64,000 nt of DNA from Leishmania donovani. Lineage: Eukaryota; Euglenozoa; Kinetoplastea; Trypanosomatida; Trypanosomatidae. The stretch lies in assembly GCF_000227135.1 (NCBI RefSeq), contig NC_018238.1, positions 96,509-160,508 on the forward strand, written 5' to 3'. Position 1 is the stretch's first letter, and each line of letters begins with the position of its first letter. The notes beneath the pieces are model-generated. The model worked only from the letters and a program-made list of their open reading frames with translations. It made no database searches and had not been told where the DNA came from. This document shows, piece after piece, positions 39,647 to 49,066 of the stretch. The position numbers and the translations under genes were made by a program.

Positions 39647-41980
39647 ATGTCAGTGGACGACTTGACCTCAGCCTCCACCATGGCGGCAGGGTCAGTCTAC
39701 ACAGCGATTGCCGTGTGCGGCTGCGGGCATGGCGGCCGACTCGGTATTGGGCAGGACGCCCCGTCGACCATGAGCGAGATTGCACTACTAGACGACTTCC
39801 TGCCCACCTTCGCTTCCGCTTCCACCGTAGGAAAGATTCGTCAGGTGGCCTGTGGAGCATATCACACCTTGGTGCTGACGAGCACTGGACTCTACGGCTG
39901 GGGACTGCATGAGGATGGCCAACTCGGCCTGGGCCGGCCATCCACTGCAAGCACAGCAGCGGCTGCCGTGGACGGTGCTCTCGGCAACGCAGGTGCGACG
40001 GCGGCGTCGGTGCCGACTCACGTGGATCGACCTGTGCGAATCCCCTTCCCCGAATGTCCAGGTGGGGACGGGGTGTTGGCCGACGTGTGCGCGGCCATCA
40101 TCTCTATCCACTGCGGTGCCGATCACTCTTTTCTCTGCTCGACGGCCGGCGTTTACGTGACAGGTCGGAACGATTGCGGCCAGCTTGGCCTCGGGCACAC
40201 GGACAATGTGTACACGTGGACTCGACTCTGCGCGGCGCTCCCCCAAACGACTGCTGACGGCAATGCAAGGCACACGACAACAGCGTCGCGTGCAGCTTCG
40301 CCGATGATGTCGGCCCTACCGAGCGCGTGCGACTCCGACCTGGGCGGTCGACACGCGCGGCTGCTTTACGGCCGCCTCACGCACATCAGCTGCGGCACCC
40401 ACCACACCCTTCTCGCCTGGAGTGACGCAGTCATCCTGCGCGCGACAGCAGCATCGAGTCCCGCCTCCCAGCAGTCACCGGCCAACTCCAATGACAGTCG
40501 TGAGCTTGTTCACTACCCGTCCCTACTGATGGCATGCGGCCGAGGCGACTTTGGCGAGCTCGGCTACGACGGCGACGCCTGGGCGGTGCTGCAGGCCAAA
40601 GCTCAGCGGCAGGAGCGCGCGCTGCGCTCATCCCTGCAGCAGCAGCAGCAGCAGCAGGCGCACGGCAACGTCAATGACGGTCAGCACGGCGCAACGGACG
40701 ACACCTACAAGTTCAAGTGGAAGGCTGCGGCCGCCGTCAAGCAGCGCCGTCTCCCCTTCAACTCAGCCTTCTTCGAACTGGTGGAGGGTGTGGACCATCT
40801 GGAGGAAAGCGCGGTGCGGCTTCCTACGACTTGTGCGGAGGAGTTGCGCCCAGCACTGCTTCACCGAGGTTGCACAGCTCATGAACTGGCAGAGGACGTG
40901 ATCCGGCAGTGCCATGAGCGCGCTGCAACGGGCTGCATGTGTCTCCCTCCCACAGCATCCGCCCTCCAGACCAGCAGCGGTGTCCAAAGGCGATGGGAGG
41001 TGGCAAAGCTGCAGGCGATGCATCACCACTCCGCCGTCACGCTGCGGCGGTGCCGCAAAGAGGGCGGGGAGCAGCAGCTGGTTCTGCACTGGGGCTGCTA
41101 CTATTGTTCTGACATCGAGGACGCAGCCGCCTCCCACCCACGGGACGTCTTTGCCGATGTGCCAGATGCATCCCACAGGGATGATGCCGGTGCGGCTGCT
41201 GCGGCGCTCCGTGGCTTGTGTATGGGAATACATGCCGGAGAGGAAAGCCTATTGCGCTACAGAGCGACGTGCGCCCCCTCGGTGCCCGCATCGGCAGCGG
41301 CACTCGCCCGTGCAGAAGACGAAAAGAGCGCGGCATCACCGCCCTGTGGTATAGCCCCTCCACACGTGCCACTGCTGCAAATCATGGGGAGCGGCAACCT
41401 TGGGCTCGGCACCGACGACAGTTTCACGCGCACTTGGACGAGTTTGGCTTTCTCGGACGCTCCCGTGGCCGCCGGAGGTCAGGCGACGGTGCATTCGGTG
41501 GTGGGCCGCTCGCACTACCTCATCTGGATGCACGAGCAGCGGGCGAGCAGCCCGGCGGGCCACTCTTCCGCGGCAGCCGCGCCTTCGTACGACAGGTCGA
41601 CGGTCGCCTCGTCATCGTGTGTCTTTGGCTTTGGCGACAACTTGCACGGACAGATTGGTGCACCTGCGCTGCAGGCCAGGGACGTGCCGGGAGATGACGT
41701 TGTTGTGGCACCACGGCCTGTTCTGCGAGACGGGAATGTACTGCGCGTCGCTACCGCTGTGCAGCAGACGCTGCGCGACGCTGCGGCTCCACCCGCACAC
41801 CACCGCCTCCCCGCTGCGGCAAAAGCGCTGGAGCCTTTCACGTCGAGAGCGGAGGTGCATTACGAAGTGGTGGCGATTCGTGCTGTTGAGGCCGGCGCGC
41901 GACACTCCGTCTTCCTCGTCGATGTGCGTCCTGCTGACGCAGCAGCAGCATCAGCAGCGCCAGCGACCACGAGCGACTAG
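39647..41980 (+). CDS. RCC1-repeat (beta-propeller) protein
   Basis: A 777-residue protein with RCC1-type repeats. Clear units are GCGHGGRLGIGQD and VACGAYHTLVLTSTGLYGWG, then HEDGQLGLGRP, IHCGADHSFLCSTAGVYVTG, RNDCGQLGLGHTDNV, ISCGTHHTLLAWS, CGRGDFGELGYDG, and late units GSGNLGLGTDD, FGFGDNLHGQIGAP and VEAGARHSVFLVDV. The repeats form the seven-bladed fold of RCC1, but long inserts (a poly-Gln run at about 40636-40660 and a charged region near 40700-41200) separate the third and later blades. RCC1 itself is the Ran exchange factor; many relatives have other roles, and nothing here shows which applies. No membrane segment. The start is the first ATG of the frame. Confidence 0.9.
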   Translation: MSVDDLTSASTMAAGSVYTAIAVCGCGHGGRLGIGQDAPSTMSEIALLDDFLPTFASASTVGKIRQVACGAYHTLVLTSTGLYGWGLHEDGQLGLGRPSTASTAAAAVDGALGNAGATAASVPTHVDRPVRIPFPECPGGDGVLADVCAAIISIHCGADHSFLCSTAGVYVTGRNDCGQLGLGHTDNVYTWTRLCAALPQTTADGNARHTTTASRAASPMMSALPSACDSDLGGRHARLLYGRLTHISCGTHHTLLAWSDAVILRATAASSPASQQSPANSNDSRELVHYPSLLMACGRGDFGELGYDGDAWAVLQAKAQRQERALRSSLQQQQQQQAHGNVNDGQHGATDDTYKFKWKAAAAVKQRRLPFNSAFFELVEGVDHLEESAVRLPTTCAEELRPALLHRGCTAHELAEDVIRQCHERAATGCMCLPPTASALQTSSGVQRRWEVAKLQAMHHHSAVTLRRCRKEGGEQQLVLHWGCYYCSDIEDAAASHPRDVFADVPDASHRDDAGAAAAALRGLCMGIHAGEESLLRYRATCAPSVPASAAALARAEDEKSAASPPCGIAPPHVPLLQIMGSGNLGLGTDDSFTRTWTSLAFSDAPVAAGGQATVHSVVGRSHYLIWMHEQRASSPAGHSSAAAAPSYDRSTVASSSCVFGFGDNLHGQIGAPALQARDVPGDDVVVAPRPVLRDGNVLRVATAVQQTLRDAAAPPAHHRLPAAAKALEPFTSRAEVHYEVVAIRAVEAGARHSVFLVDVRPADAAAASAAPATTSD

Positions 41981-42838
41981 CGCAGCAGACCTCACCCCGG
42001 TCTGCCTCCACTGTTTCCCTCCACCACCGTTTACATCTTTGCACTTGGCACCTCCTGCGTGTCCGTGTGTGGGCGTGTGTGCGCGCGTGGGTAGCATCAC
42101 CCTTTTCTCTCTTCGCCTTTCACGTAAATTCTCTCGGTGGCCTATCCGCACGCACACCTGCACATCGGTGCGGCCGGCTCTCGGCTTCTCTCTGTTCCTC
42201 GCTGCGTTGGTTTGTGTTTCGCCGGTATTCTTTCACGGACGTGAAGGCGCGGTGGTCCGCGAGGGAGGGGAGAGGGCGGGTGCGGAAAGGGGCTCGTGGA
42301 GCCACCTGCCTCACCGCACCCTCCAGGCCCCTCTCTCCCCCTGTCACGACACTATAACCACGGAAACACACGAAAGAGATGAAGATCGAGTTTGTGCGGA
42401 GGCGCTGGCCATCACGTGTGTGTGTGTGTGTTTGTGTCGGTGCGCATCTCGGTCCTGCAGGCGCGCGACTGCACAAGATTCACAGAGGGGGTCCTTCAGG
42501 TGTCTCCTTCGCTTTCTCACCAACCCAATCTACGCCTCTCGGCCACCCCTCCCCCCCCCGTAGCCTGCCCCTCTGCCCCCTTTGCGGACTACCACCCACC
42601 CACCGGCACGCTCCTCACTCGTCCCTCTCTTTCTCTCCTCATTTCTGGCGTTTTCTGTTTAATGGCATTTTGTGTGCTCCCCCTCCCCCTGATGGGCGTG
42701 CCCGTGACTGGAATAGTTGCCGCTGCGAGACAGCAGAAGGGAGAGCGGATACGCACGTGGCCTGCACGCGTCCCTCCTGTCTATCTCCCTCCCCCCACCC
42801 CTTCACACACCCCACACACGCGCACCCAAGGGCGTAGG
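41981..42838. other. Intergenic region before the mitochondrial repeat protein
   Basis: No independent gene. It contains GT-rich sequence at about 42417-42432 and C/T-rich stretches near 42535-42660 and 42770-42800. The next gene's frame is open from a GTG at 42392, with in-frame ATGs at 42662 and 42692. The residues before 42839 (many Pro/Ser/Leu, from C/T tracts) look like UTR. Confidence 0.6.
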
Positions 42839-45397
42839 ATGGGGAAGAGGTGCATAGAGAGCCTGTGCACCGGCGTCGTCACTATGTGGCGCGCTTCTGA
42901 CAAGCATCAGCGACTCTCTCATGCTGGCATTCTCTGCGGAGCCCAGCGCTCCCACCGAGTCGCCCGTGTCGTGGGAGCTTTAGCTCCGAAAAGTCGCGTG
43001 CTAAGTGTTTTTACGAAGGCTCTCGGCTCCTCCTCCCTCTCGCCACCCTCCTCTGGTGGTTTACCATACGCGGTCACCTGCTGGCTGCCACCAATAGCGA
43101 AGTGTGCCATCCTGGACTGCACGACGTCAACACCGGTTTCCGCCTCCAGCGCGCTCCGTTGCCTCGCTATCGCACGCCTCGCTGATGCCGTACCAGGCCG
43201 TAGAGCCCTCTCCACCTCTTCTTCGAGCAGTGCACAGGGCGTATCTGCTGCCACTACTGCTAAAGGGTCACATGAATCCGCCACCGCTCTCGCTGCGGGT
43301 AATACAGCGGGCACCTCCAACACTTCTGTGGCTCCCGCCCTGCTCTCCGAGATTCGCGCGGTTCTGGAGAGGCAAGCTGACCAGACATGGTTGCCAGTCA
43401 GTGACTTGTACGCTGCTTTGCCGTCCCATGTGCGTCGATGTTACGTGAAGCCGCACAAGTCCATGGCCCACGTATTGCAGAAGTGCGCCCATGTGCTCGG
43501 CATATCGCTGAACGCGACGGGCGTGTACTACGCAAAAGGAAAGATGCCTTACCCTGCAGCCTCGTCGATCGAGGGCACCTCCTCGGCAGAGAGCATAGGC
43601 AGCAGCCCTGGCAAGGCCGCTAAGAGCAACACAGTCAGTGCCGTGAAGGAGAGCCAAGCTGCAACTCTGAAGTCCAATGCTCACGGCGACAGCGTGGCTA
43701 GGGCAGCTGTGCACACCCCCTCGCCCCCATCATCTACAGAAATGAACGCTACCGACCTTGACGCCACTTCTCCCAGCTCGAGTACAGCGGGCCCTGTGGG
43801 CTTCTTCTTCGACGTTGGTTTGCACGACATACCGAATCCGCCGCGAGACTTCGATGTGACCCCGTCGGCGCTCGTTGTGGATGGGACGCACTCCAGCGCG
43901 AATGGTGCCGTGATCGCGGTGCGGGATTTTGTCTTGCACATCCCGCCCTTCTTTGTTCCAGTGACAGAAGTGGTCGCGAATATGCCCGGCTACACGGCGG
44001 AACATCTTGAGGTGTACCTCAATGTCAAGTCGTTGGAGTTGGTAACCGTGGCCGGCGAGCGCTATGTGCGCCTCTATGGAAGCTTCGGCGATCTGTCACT
44101 GAGTGGGAGTGAGGTATCAGAGAAACTTTACGCGCGCTACCGCCCCGATGTGGCTCTTGTAGCGACGTTCGAAGCCGCCTTTGAAGGCATCTACGACAAG
44201 TGGATGCCGCTGCCGGAGCTGCTGCGCCGTGTTGGACCGGATGTAACGGCGCAGCTGCCCTATCAAGGCCCCGCTGCCATCACGTACTTCGCCCAGATGC
44301 AGCACCGCTTTGCTTTCGCAGTACGTGAGGTCCCCACAACGGGCGGCGGTGCAGCGGGGGCGCCATCGTCACCGCAGTTCACGACGGAGGCCGCGGTGCT
44401 GCTGCGGAAGCCCGGCTACTCTGGCCTCGAAGCTCACTCTACGCCAACGCCAAAGAGCTTCCAGGCACTGATGAACCTGGTGCCGGGTGACACGCAGGTC
44501 GACATTGATGTTGTCAGGTGCCAGCTCACCTCCGAGGTTCGCGCGGAACTGAGCCGCTACTATGACGGGCTGGAAGGTTTCTTTGCCGCTCACAAACCAG
44601 TCTTCTTCGTTCCGCCAGAGACGCCGACAGTGGTGATGCGGATGCGTTATCGGCTGCGCACTCAACGCGCGAAACTGCCGCTGGAGGAACAGTTGCGCAT
44701 AGCCACGGATGCCCGCGATAAGGCACGCATTCGATCTCTGCGTCGCAAGATCGCTTTCCGTGACGACCCGTCTCACCCGCTCCACGACCCAGAAAACCTG
44801 GCGAAGGAAGTGAGCAAGCACCTTCCCCGCCGTGGCTTCGTGTACCTCAAGATATTTCTCAAGCGCAACGTGCCGGAGGAGTTGTTGATGTACATGCCCA
44901 AGCGCATACGATGCTTCTTCAACAACTATCCGCAGTACTTCACTCAGTTTGAGTACCAGAGCGCCGGTACGTGGTGTCTCTGTCGACCCGATCAACCGCT
45001 GCCGCGCGGGGTGATTCGACAGAACTTCAGCGATGGCGATCTTCTCCGGCTCATCGCCGAGTTCCTTCAGCAGCGCGGCGCTCGTGCGGCGTCCATGGTT
45101 CACACAAACCTCCCCTTCGGCGCCCAGGAGGTGATTCGGCGCAGGTACGGCGGTGTGTACTTCTTCGTGACTCGATACCCGCAGTACTTCAACGTTGTGC
45201 TCAAAACGGACAAGCAAAACGTGAAAAGCAGTGCTGTGGTGCATCTCATCCAAGTGCCCAGCCAAGAGCTGTCGGACGCCACCATGGCGGCAAGTGCGGC
45301 TTCTCTGAACAACCCGAATGCGCCAAGCCATGACGATGATGATCATGAAAGTGGCGACGACGACGACGATGGGGACCTCGACGACGGCTTGGATTGA
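42839..45397 (+). CDS. Predicted mitochondrial protein built of repeated modules
   Basis: An 852-residue protein from the ATG at 42839 (837 residues if it starts at MWRASDKHQRL, 42884). The first 100 residues are rich in Arg, Ser, Leu and Ala with few acidic residues, as in mitochondrial presequences. The body shows divergent modules of roughly 60-80 residues with a common pattern, a helix then a Trp/Leu-Pro turn then an ending F-x-x-P: DQTWLPVSDLYAALPSHVRR; FFVPVTEVVANMPGYT; YDKWMPLPELLRRVG; the FFAAHKPVFFVPP unit; FVYLKIFLKRNVPEEL ending FFNNYPQYFTQF; and ASMVHTNLPFGAQE ending FVTRYPQYFNVV. The tail is Asp-rich. No enzyme motif was found. The last two modules resemble repeats I would expect in mitochondrial RNA-processing or ribosome-associated proteins, but I cannot name the family. 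The start is uncertain. Confidence 0.8.
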   Translation: MGKRCIESLCTGVVTMWRASDKHQRLSHAGILCGAQRSHRVARVVGALAPKSRVLSVFTKALGSSSLSPPSSGGLPYAVTCWLPPIAKCAILDCTTSTPVSASSALRCLAIARLADAVPGRRALSTSSSSSAQGVSAATTAKGSHESATALAAGNTAGTSNTSVAPALLSEIRAVLERQADQTWLPVSDLYAALPSHVRRCYVKPHKSMAHVLQKCAHVLGISLNATGVYYAKGKMPYPAASSIEGTSSAESIGSSPGKAAKSNTVSAVKESQAATLKSNAHGDSVARAAVHTPSPPSSTEMNATDLDATSPSSSTAGPVGFFFDVGLHDIPNPPRDFDVTPSALVVDGTHSSANGAVIAVRDFVLHIPPFFVPVTEVVANMPGYTAEHLEVYLNVKSLELVTVAGERYVRLYGSFGDLSLSGSEVSEKLYARYRPDVALVATFEAAFEGIYDKWMPLPELLRRVGPDVTAQLPYQGPAAITYFAQMQHRFAFAVREVPTTGGGAAGAPSSPQFTTEAAVLLRKPGYSGLEAHSTPTPKSFQALMNLVPGDTQVDIDVVRCQLTSEVRAELSRYYDGLEGFFAAHKPVFFVPPETPTVVMRMRYRLRTQRAKLPLEEQLRIATDARDKARIRSLRRKIAFRDDPSHPLHDPENLAKEVSKHLPRRGFVYLKIFLKRNVPEELLMYMPKRIRCFFNNYPQYFTQFEYQSAGTWCLCRPDQPLPRGVIRQNFSDGDLLRLIAEFLQQRGARAASMVHTNLPFGAQEVIRRRYGGVYFFVTRYPQYFNVVLKTDKQNVKSSAVVHLIQVPSQELSDATMAASAASLNNPNAPSHDDDDHESGDDDDDGDLDDGLD

Positions 45398-46544
45398 GGA
45401 TGTGTGAGCGCACAGACCACACACGTACACACATGACCAGTCAAGCTGTTGCTGAGGGAGCAAGTTGGTTTCTGCGGTTGCTCGCTGATGTGAGGTGGGA
45501 GGGTGTATGTGTGTCTTAGCAGGTTCGTGACTCCACAGTTTTCTGTTCTCTTCCGCCTGTCAAGCAGAAGGTGCGGAGCAGAAGCAATGACGAACAAAAA
45601 GATGAAAAGATGCGTAGCGTCTGGTGGGGACGCCGTCATCGCTCATGGCGAGACGAGCGCTCAGGGCGTCCCTTTCTGTTCTATGGGAGGGTGAACCAGG
45701 CGCCTCTCTCTCTCCGCCGATTCGTCCTCTGGTTTGTGAAAAGGGTGACGCCACGTCAGGGGTTTCCCGCCTGCTTGTCTTCGGCTCCTGCACCTCTCCA
45801 CCTTCCTTCCTTACGTCTCCTTCCGTCTTGCCTCTTCGTCTCGTCTCGTCTCGCGCTCCTCCCTTCCTCTCACCTGTCCTCCTGTGCAAGGGCACAAACG
45901 GCGAGTCAGCGCACGCCACGTGGGTGCTGAAGAGAATCGTACGCACGCGCACATATCATCACGCTCTCTCTCTCTCTCTCCTCTGCCCTTTTATTTTTCG
46001 CTTTAGTTTACACATAGAGCGGTGGAGACGGCCAAAGCCACTTTTACCCTTTCCATAGACCGTGTTAGCTTTCACACACGATAACCTCTTTATGTATTCT
46101 AGGCGTGTGTGTGTGTGTGTGTGTGTGTTGCTGTTTCTTCCTCTCCTTTCTCTTCTAGTCTCCCCGCTTTATCGAGTGCATCATCTGCTCACACTTCACT
46201 GTCACCTCTGTTCATCTCCCTCCCTCCGCGCAGCCCTGGTCCCTTTTCTCTCAACGCCCCACAACACGTGCTCAGTCAAGTCCCCTCAGTCGCGCACCCA
46301 CGCCATCACCACCACCGCATCATCTCATCTCTCAGGCTCTCCCCACCCCCCACCCCACCCCGCTTTGATCCCAACCTGTTGTTGGTTTGCGGTTTTTATT
46401 TTCCGGACGTCATGCTAGGCCGTGGAGTGCATTCGGTGCTGTCGTCTCTCAGGCTCTCCTGGCGTTTCTCTTCTCCGTCGAGGGCGCGTTTCGCCCACGC
46501 ACACCCTCACTTTGTGGCTGCATGTCTTTGTCAGCGTGTGAAGT
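45398..46544. other. Intergenic region before the LRR gene
   Basis: No gene seen. It contains (TC)n near 45963-45981, (GT)n at 46104-46128 and strong C/T-rich tracts near 46130-46260, which probably direct trans-splicing of the next mRNA. Confidence 0.7.
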
Positions 46545-48290
46545 ATGCAGGTGGATCTTCGACGTCGCGGGCTGCAGTCCTTCGACCCCGCCGAGTTCGC
46601 CAATACGGACGAGCACCTACATCTCCTTCTGCAGGTGCGGCAGCTGGATCTCTCGCACAACTCGCTGTACACCATCCGTGGACTTGAAGGGCTGACCCAT
46701 TTGACTGTGCTGAACGTTTCTCACAACGGGCTGCGCTCCCTCGGTGGTGGACTTCCGCTGACGCTGCGCGAACTCGATGCATCGCACAACAACCTCGCCT
46801 CACTCCAGAATGCCGCTCTTCTGCCGTTGCAGTCTCTTACCTCTCTTAATGTTTCCTTCAACGATCTGGAAGACCTGCGAGGGGTCCCCAACGTGACGGC
46901 GCAGCTGACGTACCTCGACGTGCGGTGCAATCGACTCGGCTCCCTGATAGGGATCGAGCACTGCGGTCAGTTGCGCACACTTCACGCAGAGGGTAACCTC
47001 TTGCGAGAGTTGGCAGACGTCGCCTCCCTCAAGTCTCTCTCACTCTTGAGCGCCGTCTTTCTCTCCGGCAACCCCCTGCTCCTGCGCAAGCGCTTGCTCA
47101 CTCAACTCCATCTCCTGCTGCCCTCCAGTGTCGAGCAGGACGACTTGCCCACGACGGCGCCTCCCAGCAGTGTCCGCAGCTCGACAGCGGCACCTCCCTC
47201 CGTTGCAGACACGTCGTCCGTCGGCTCGCTCGATCACAGCACCATGGCTTCTGTCGGTGAGAATCGCAAGGAAGGGCGTTGCGGCAGCGGGCAGAACAGC
47301 CGGCCAGTAAGCGCGCACCAAGGAACAGTACTATCCATGCGCGACACCACCGGCATGCGTGATTCTTCCGAAACGCTGGAGAGAACGGCACCGCGACACG
47401 ACCACCCCTCTTCCCCACGGAGCCATCACCGTCTGCCTCATCGTGGCACGTCCGACAGCGCTCGCCCGTCGTATTTATCTGCGGCAGCTCCAACCACTAC
47501 CACCGCCTCTGCCGCCTCTACTGGGGTGGTGGGAGGCTCGTCAGATAGCCTAGCATGCCCGCGTCGTGCCCTACCGCATGAGCACCGCCTCACAGAAACC
47601 CCCGGCTCCGCCTCCTTGTCCTCCTCACCTGACCGCACGCACGTGTCGTGGTCCCCTGGGCCATTGCACAGCAGCAACGGTCGAGGTTCGCTGACTACAA
47701 GTCTCTTCCCAGGCGCCGCATCATCGCCTCACCAATACGGCGCCGTCGTCGCCGCACCGCAAGCCACGCGGTACGGCGAAAGTCACAGCAGTCAGCTCGT
47801 CCGGGATGACCTGGAGGAGCAGCTCGTGCGCGTCACTGCGGAGCGGGACGACTATCGACGCGAGGTCGTTGCCCTGCGGAGAGAGCTTCAAGAGCTGCGG
47901 CTAAAGTTTGCACGGCAGTGCTCGCAAGAGAGGGCGGAGGACCGGGAAGGGCTAGCACAGGCATCTTTGCGCTCCGCAGCAGCAGCTCCGGGTCACGGAG
48001 AGGGGGATTCACGCGGTGCGCATAGAATGCCTCGCCACCCACAACAGCAGCAGCAGCAGCAGCGGTCGCCGTCGGTGCGTATCTTAGCGGTGGAGATGTC
48101 CGCCCACTCGTCGCTTTGCTCGCAGGACGGCGAGAGCGACACCCCCGATGCGTCCAGCAACGACCTCCGCAGCGCACCGCAGAACTCCGCCGCCATGAGC
48201 AACTCAGTGGGTACATCGAAGATGGACAGGCGCGAGATTGCGGCTCTCTTTATGACAAAATTGCAGCAGAGCAGCTCTTCCTCGAAATGA
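46545..48290 (+). CDS. Leucine-rich-repeat and coiled-coil protein
   Basis: A 581-residue protein. Residues 1 to about 190 contain SDS22/LRRC-type leucine-rich repeats: VRQLDLSHNSLYTIRGLEGL, LTVLNVSHNGLRSLGG, LRELDASHNNLASLQN, LTSLNVSFNDLEDLRG, LTYLDVRCNRLGSLIGIEHC and LRTLHAEGNLLRELADV, then a capping segment (LLSAVFLSGNPLL). The middle is long, disordered and Ser/Thr/Pro/His-rich. A coiled coil follows at about 425-465 (DDLEEQLVRVTAERDDYRRE), then a poly-Gln run and a Ser-rich end. LRR proteins of this type in ciliated protists often belong to the axoneme or basal body, but no specific role is shown here. The start is the first ATG of the frame, and the repeats begin immediately after it. 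Confidence 0.9.
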   Translation: MQVDLRRRGLQSFDPAEFANTDEHLHLLLQVRQLDLSHNSLYTIRGLEGLTHLTVLNVSHNGLRSLGGGLPLTLRELDASHNNLASLQNAALLPLQSLTSLNVSFNDLEDLRGVPNVTAQLTYLDVRCNRLGSLIGIEHCGQLRTLHAEGNLLRELADVASLKSLSLLSAVFLSGNPLLLRKRLLTQLHLLLPSSVEQDDLPTTAPPSSVRSSTAAPPSVADTSSVGSLDHSTMASVGENRKEGRCGSGQNSRPVSAHQGTVLSMRDTTGMRDSSETLERTAPRHDHPSSPRSHHRLPHRGTSDSARPSYLSAAAPTTTTASAASTGVVGGSSDSLACPRRALPHEHRLTETPGSASLSSSPDRTHVSWSPGPLHSSNGRGSLTTSLFPGAASSPHQYGAVVAAPQATRYGESHSSQLVRDDLEEQLVRVTAERDDYRREVVALRRELQELRLKFARQCSQERAEDREGLAQASLRSAAAAPGHGEGDSRGAHRMPRHPQQQQQQQRSPSVRILAVEMSAHSSLCSQDGESDTPDASSNDLRSAPQNSAAMSNSVGTSKMDRREIAALFMTKLQQSSSSSK

Positions 48291-49066
48291 ACGGGTGGGA
48301 AGGGGGGCGCCCGGCCTCCTCTCCCACCTCCCCTTCTGCGCCAAACGTGCTGTGGGTTGTGTCGCTTGATATCGCTTTCAGAATTCGTGTTGCTACAGGT
48401 GCGAGGGTGCGTGTAAGAAAAGGTTCAGTGATGGAGTGGTCAGGCTGTATGCGCGGCTTTACTGTATGCAGCCCCATCGACCCATACGCACGTTGTCGCA
48501 TGTCGTTCGGATAGTTGGTTGTGTGCGTGCGTTCCTTTGGAATGAAAAGGGCGTGCGAACACGAAAAAAAGATTTTGCATCGGTGGCGCACTCCCTCTCT
48601 TTCACCCGCTAACGCGGAAGGCGCGTACTCTGAAGCCCCGCCACCGACGGCGTCGCGCAAGTGCACCATGATCTCGCGCTCAAGGGCACCGCTCATGCCT
48701 TCTCCCCTTCCCTCGTTCCTACCACCTACCATGGCGGTGAGGGGAGACGTATCAGCGAGGTGTGGCGCAGTGCGCTCCTCAGCGTGCAGCCGACATCTCT
48801 GTAGATACGCGCTCACACAGATACGCCGACACATACGCGTGCATGCACACCTACATACACATATACATATCTGCACATACACACACATACACATTGACGA
48901 GCAAGAAGTGGTGAAGAGTGCAGCCCGTCATACTCTCTGTCTCCTCCTTCCTCCCTACCTCTACCCCTCCCTCCCAAAAGGAAAAGACGCACACACGCAG
49001 ACGTTCGTGAGTGTGTGTTCGTTTCGCTTCTGATTTTCATAGACTGGTCGCGTTGTGCCTGCAGCC
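48291..49066. other. Intergenic region before the DNA ligase
   Basis: No gene seen. It includes an interrupted CA/TA-rich stretch at 48840-48893 and C/T-rich sequence at 48941-48975 ahead of the next gene. Confidence 0.7.

Noticed and set aside
44369..45463. 364-residue minus-strand frame opposite the repeated-module protein
   Set aside because: It is antisense to the conserved modules, and the product shows no domain pattern.
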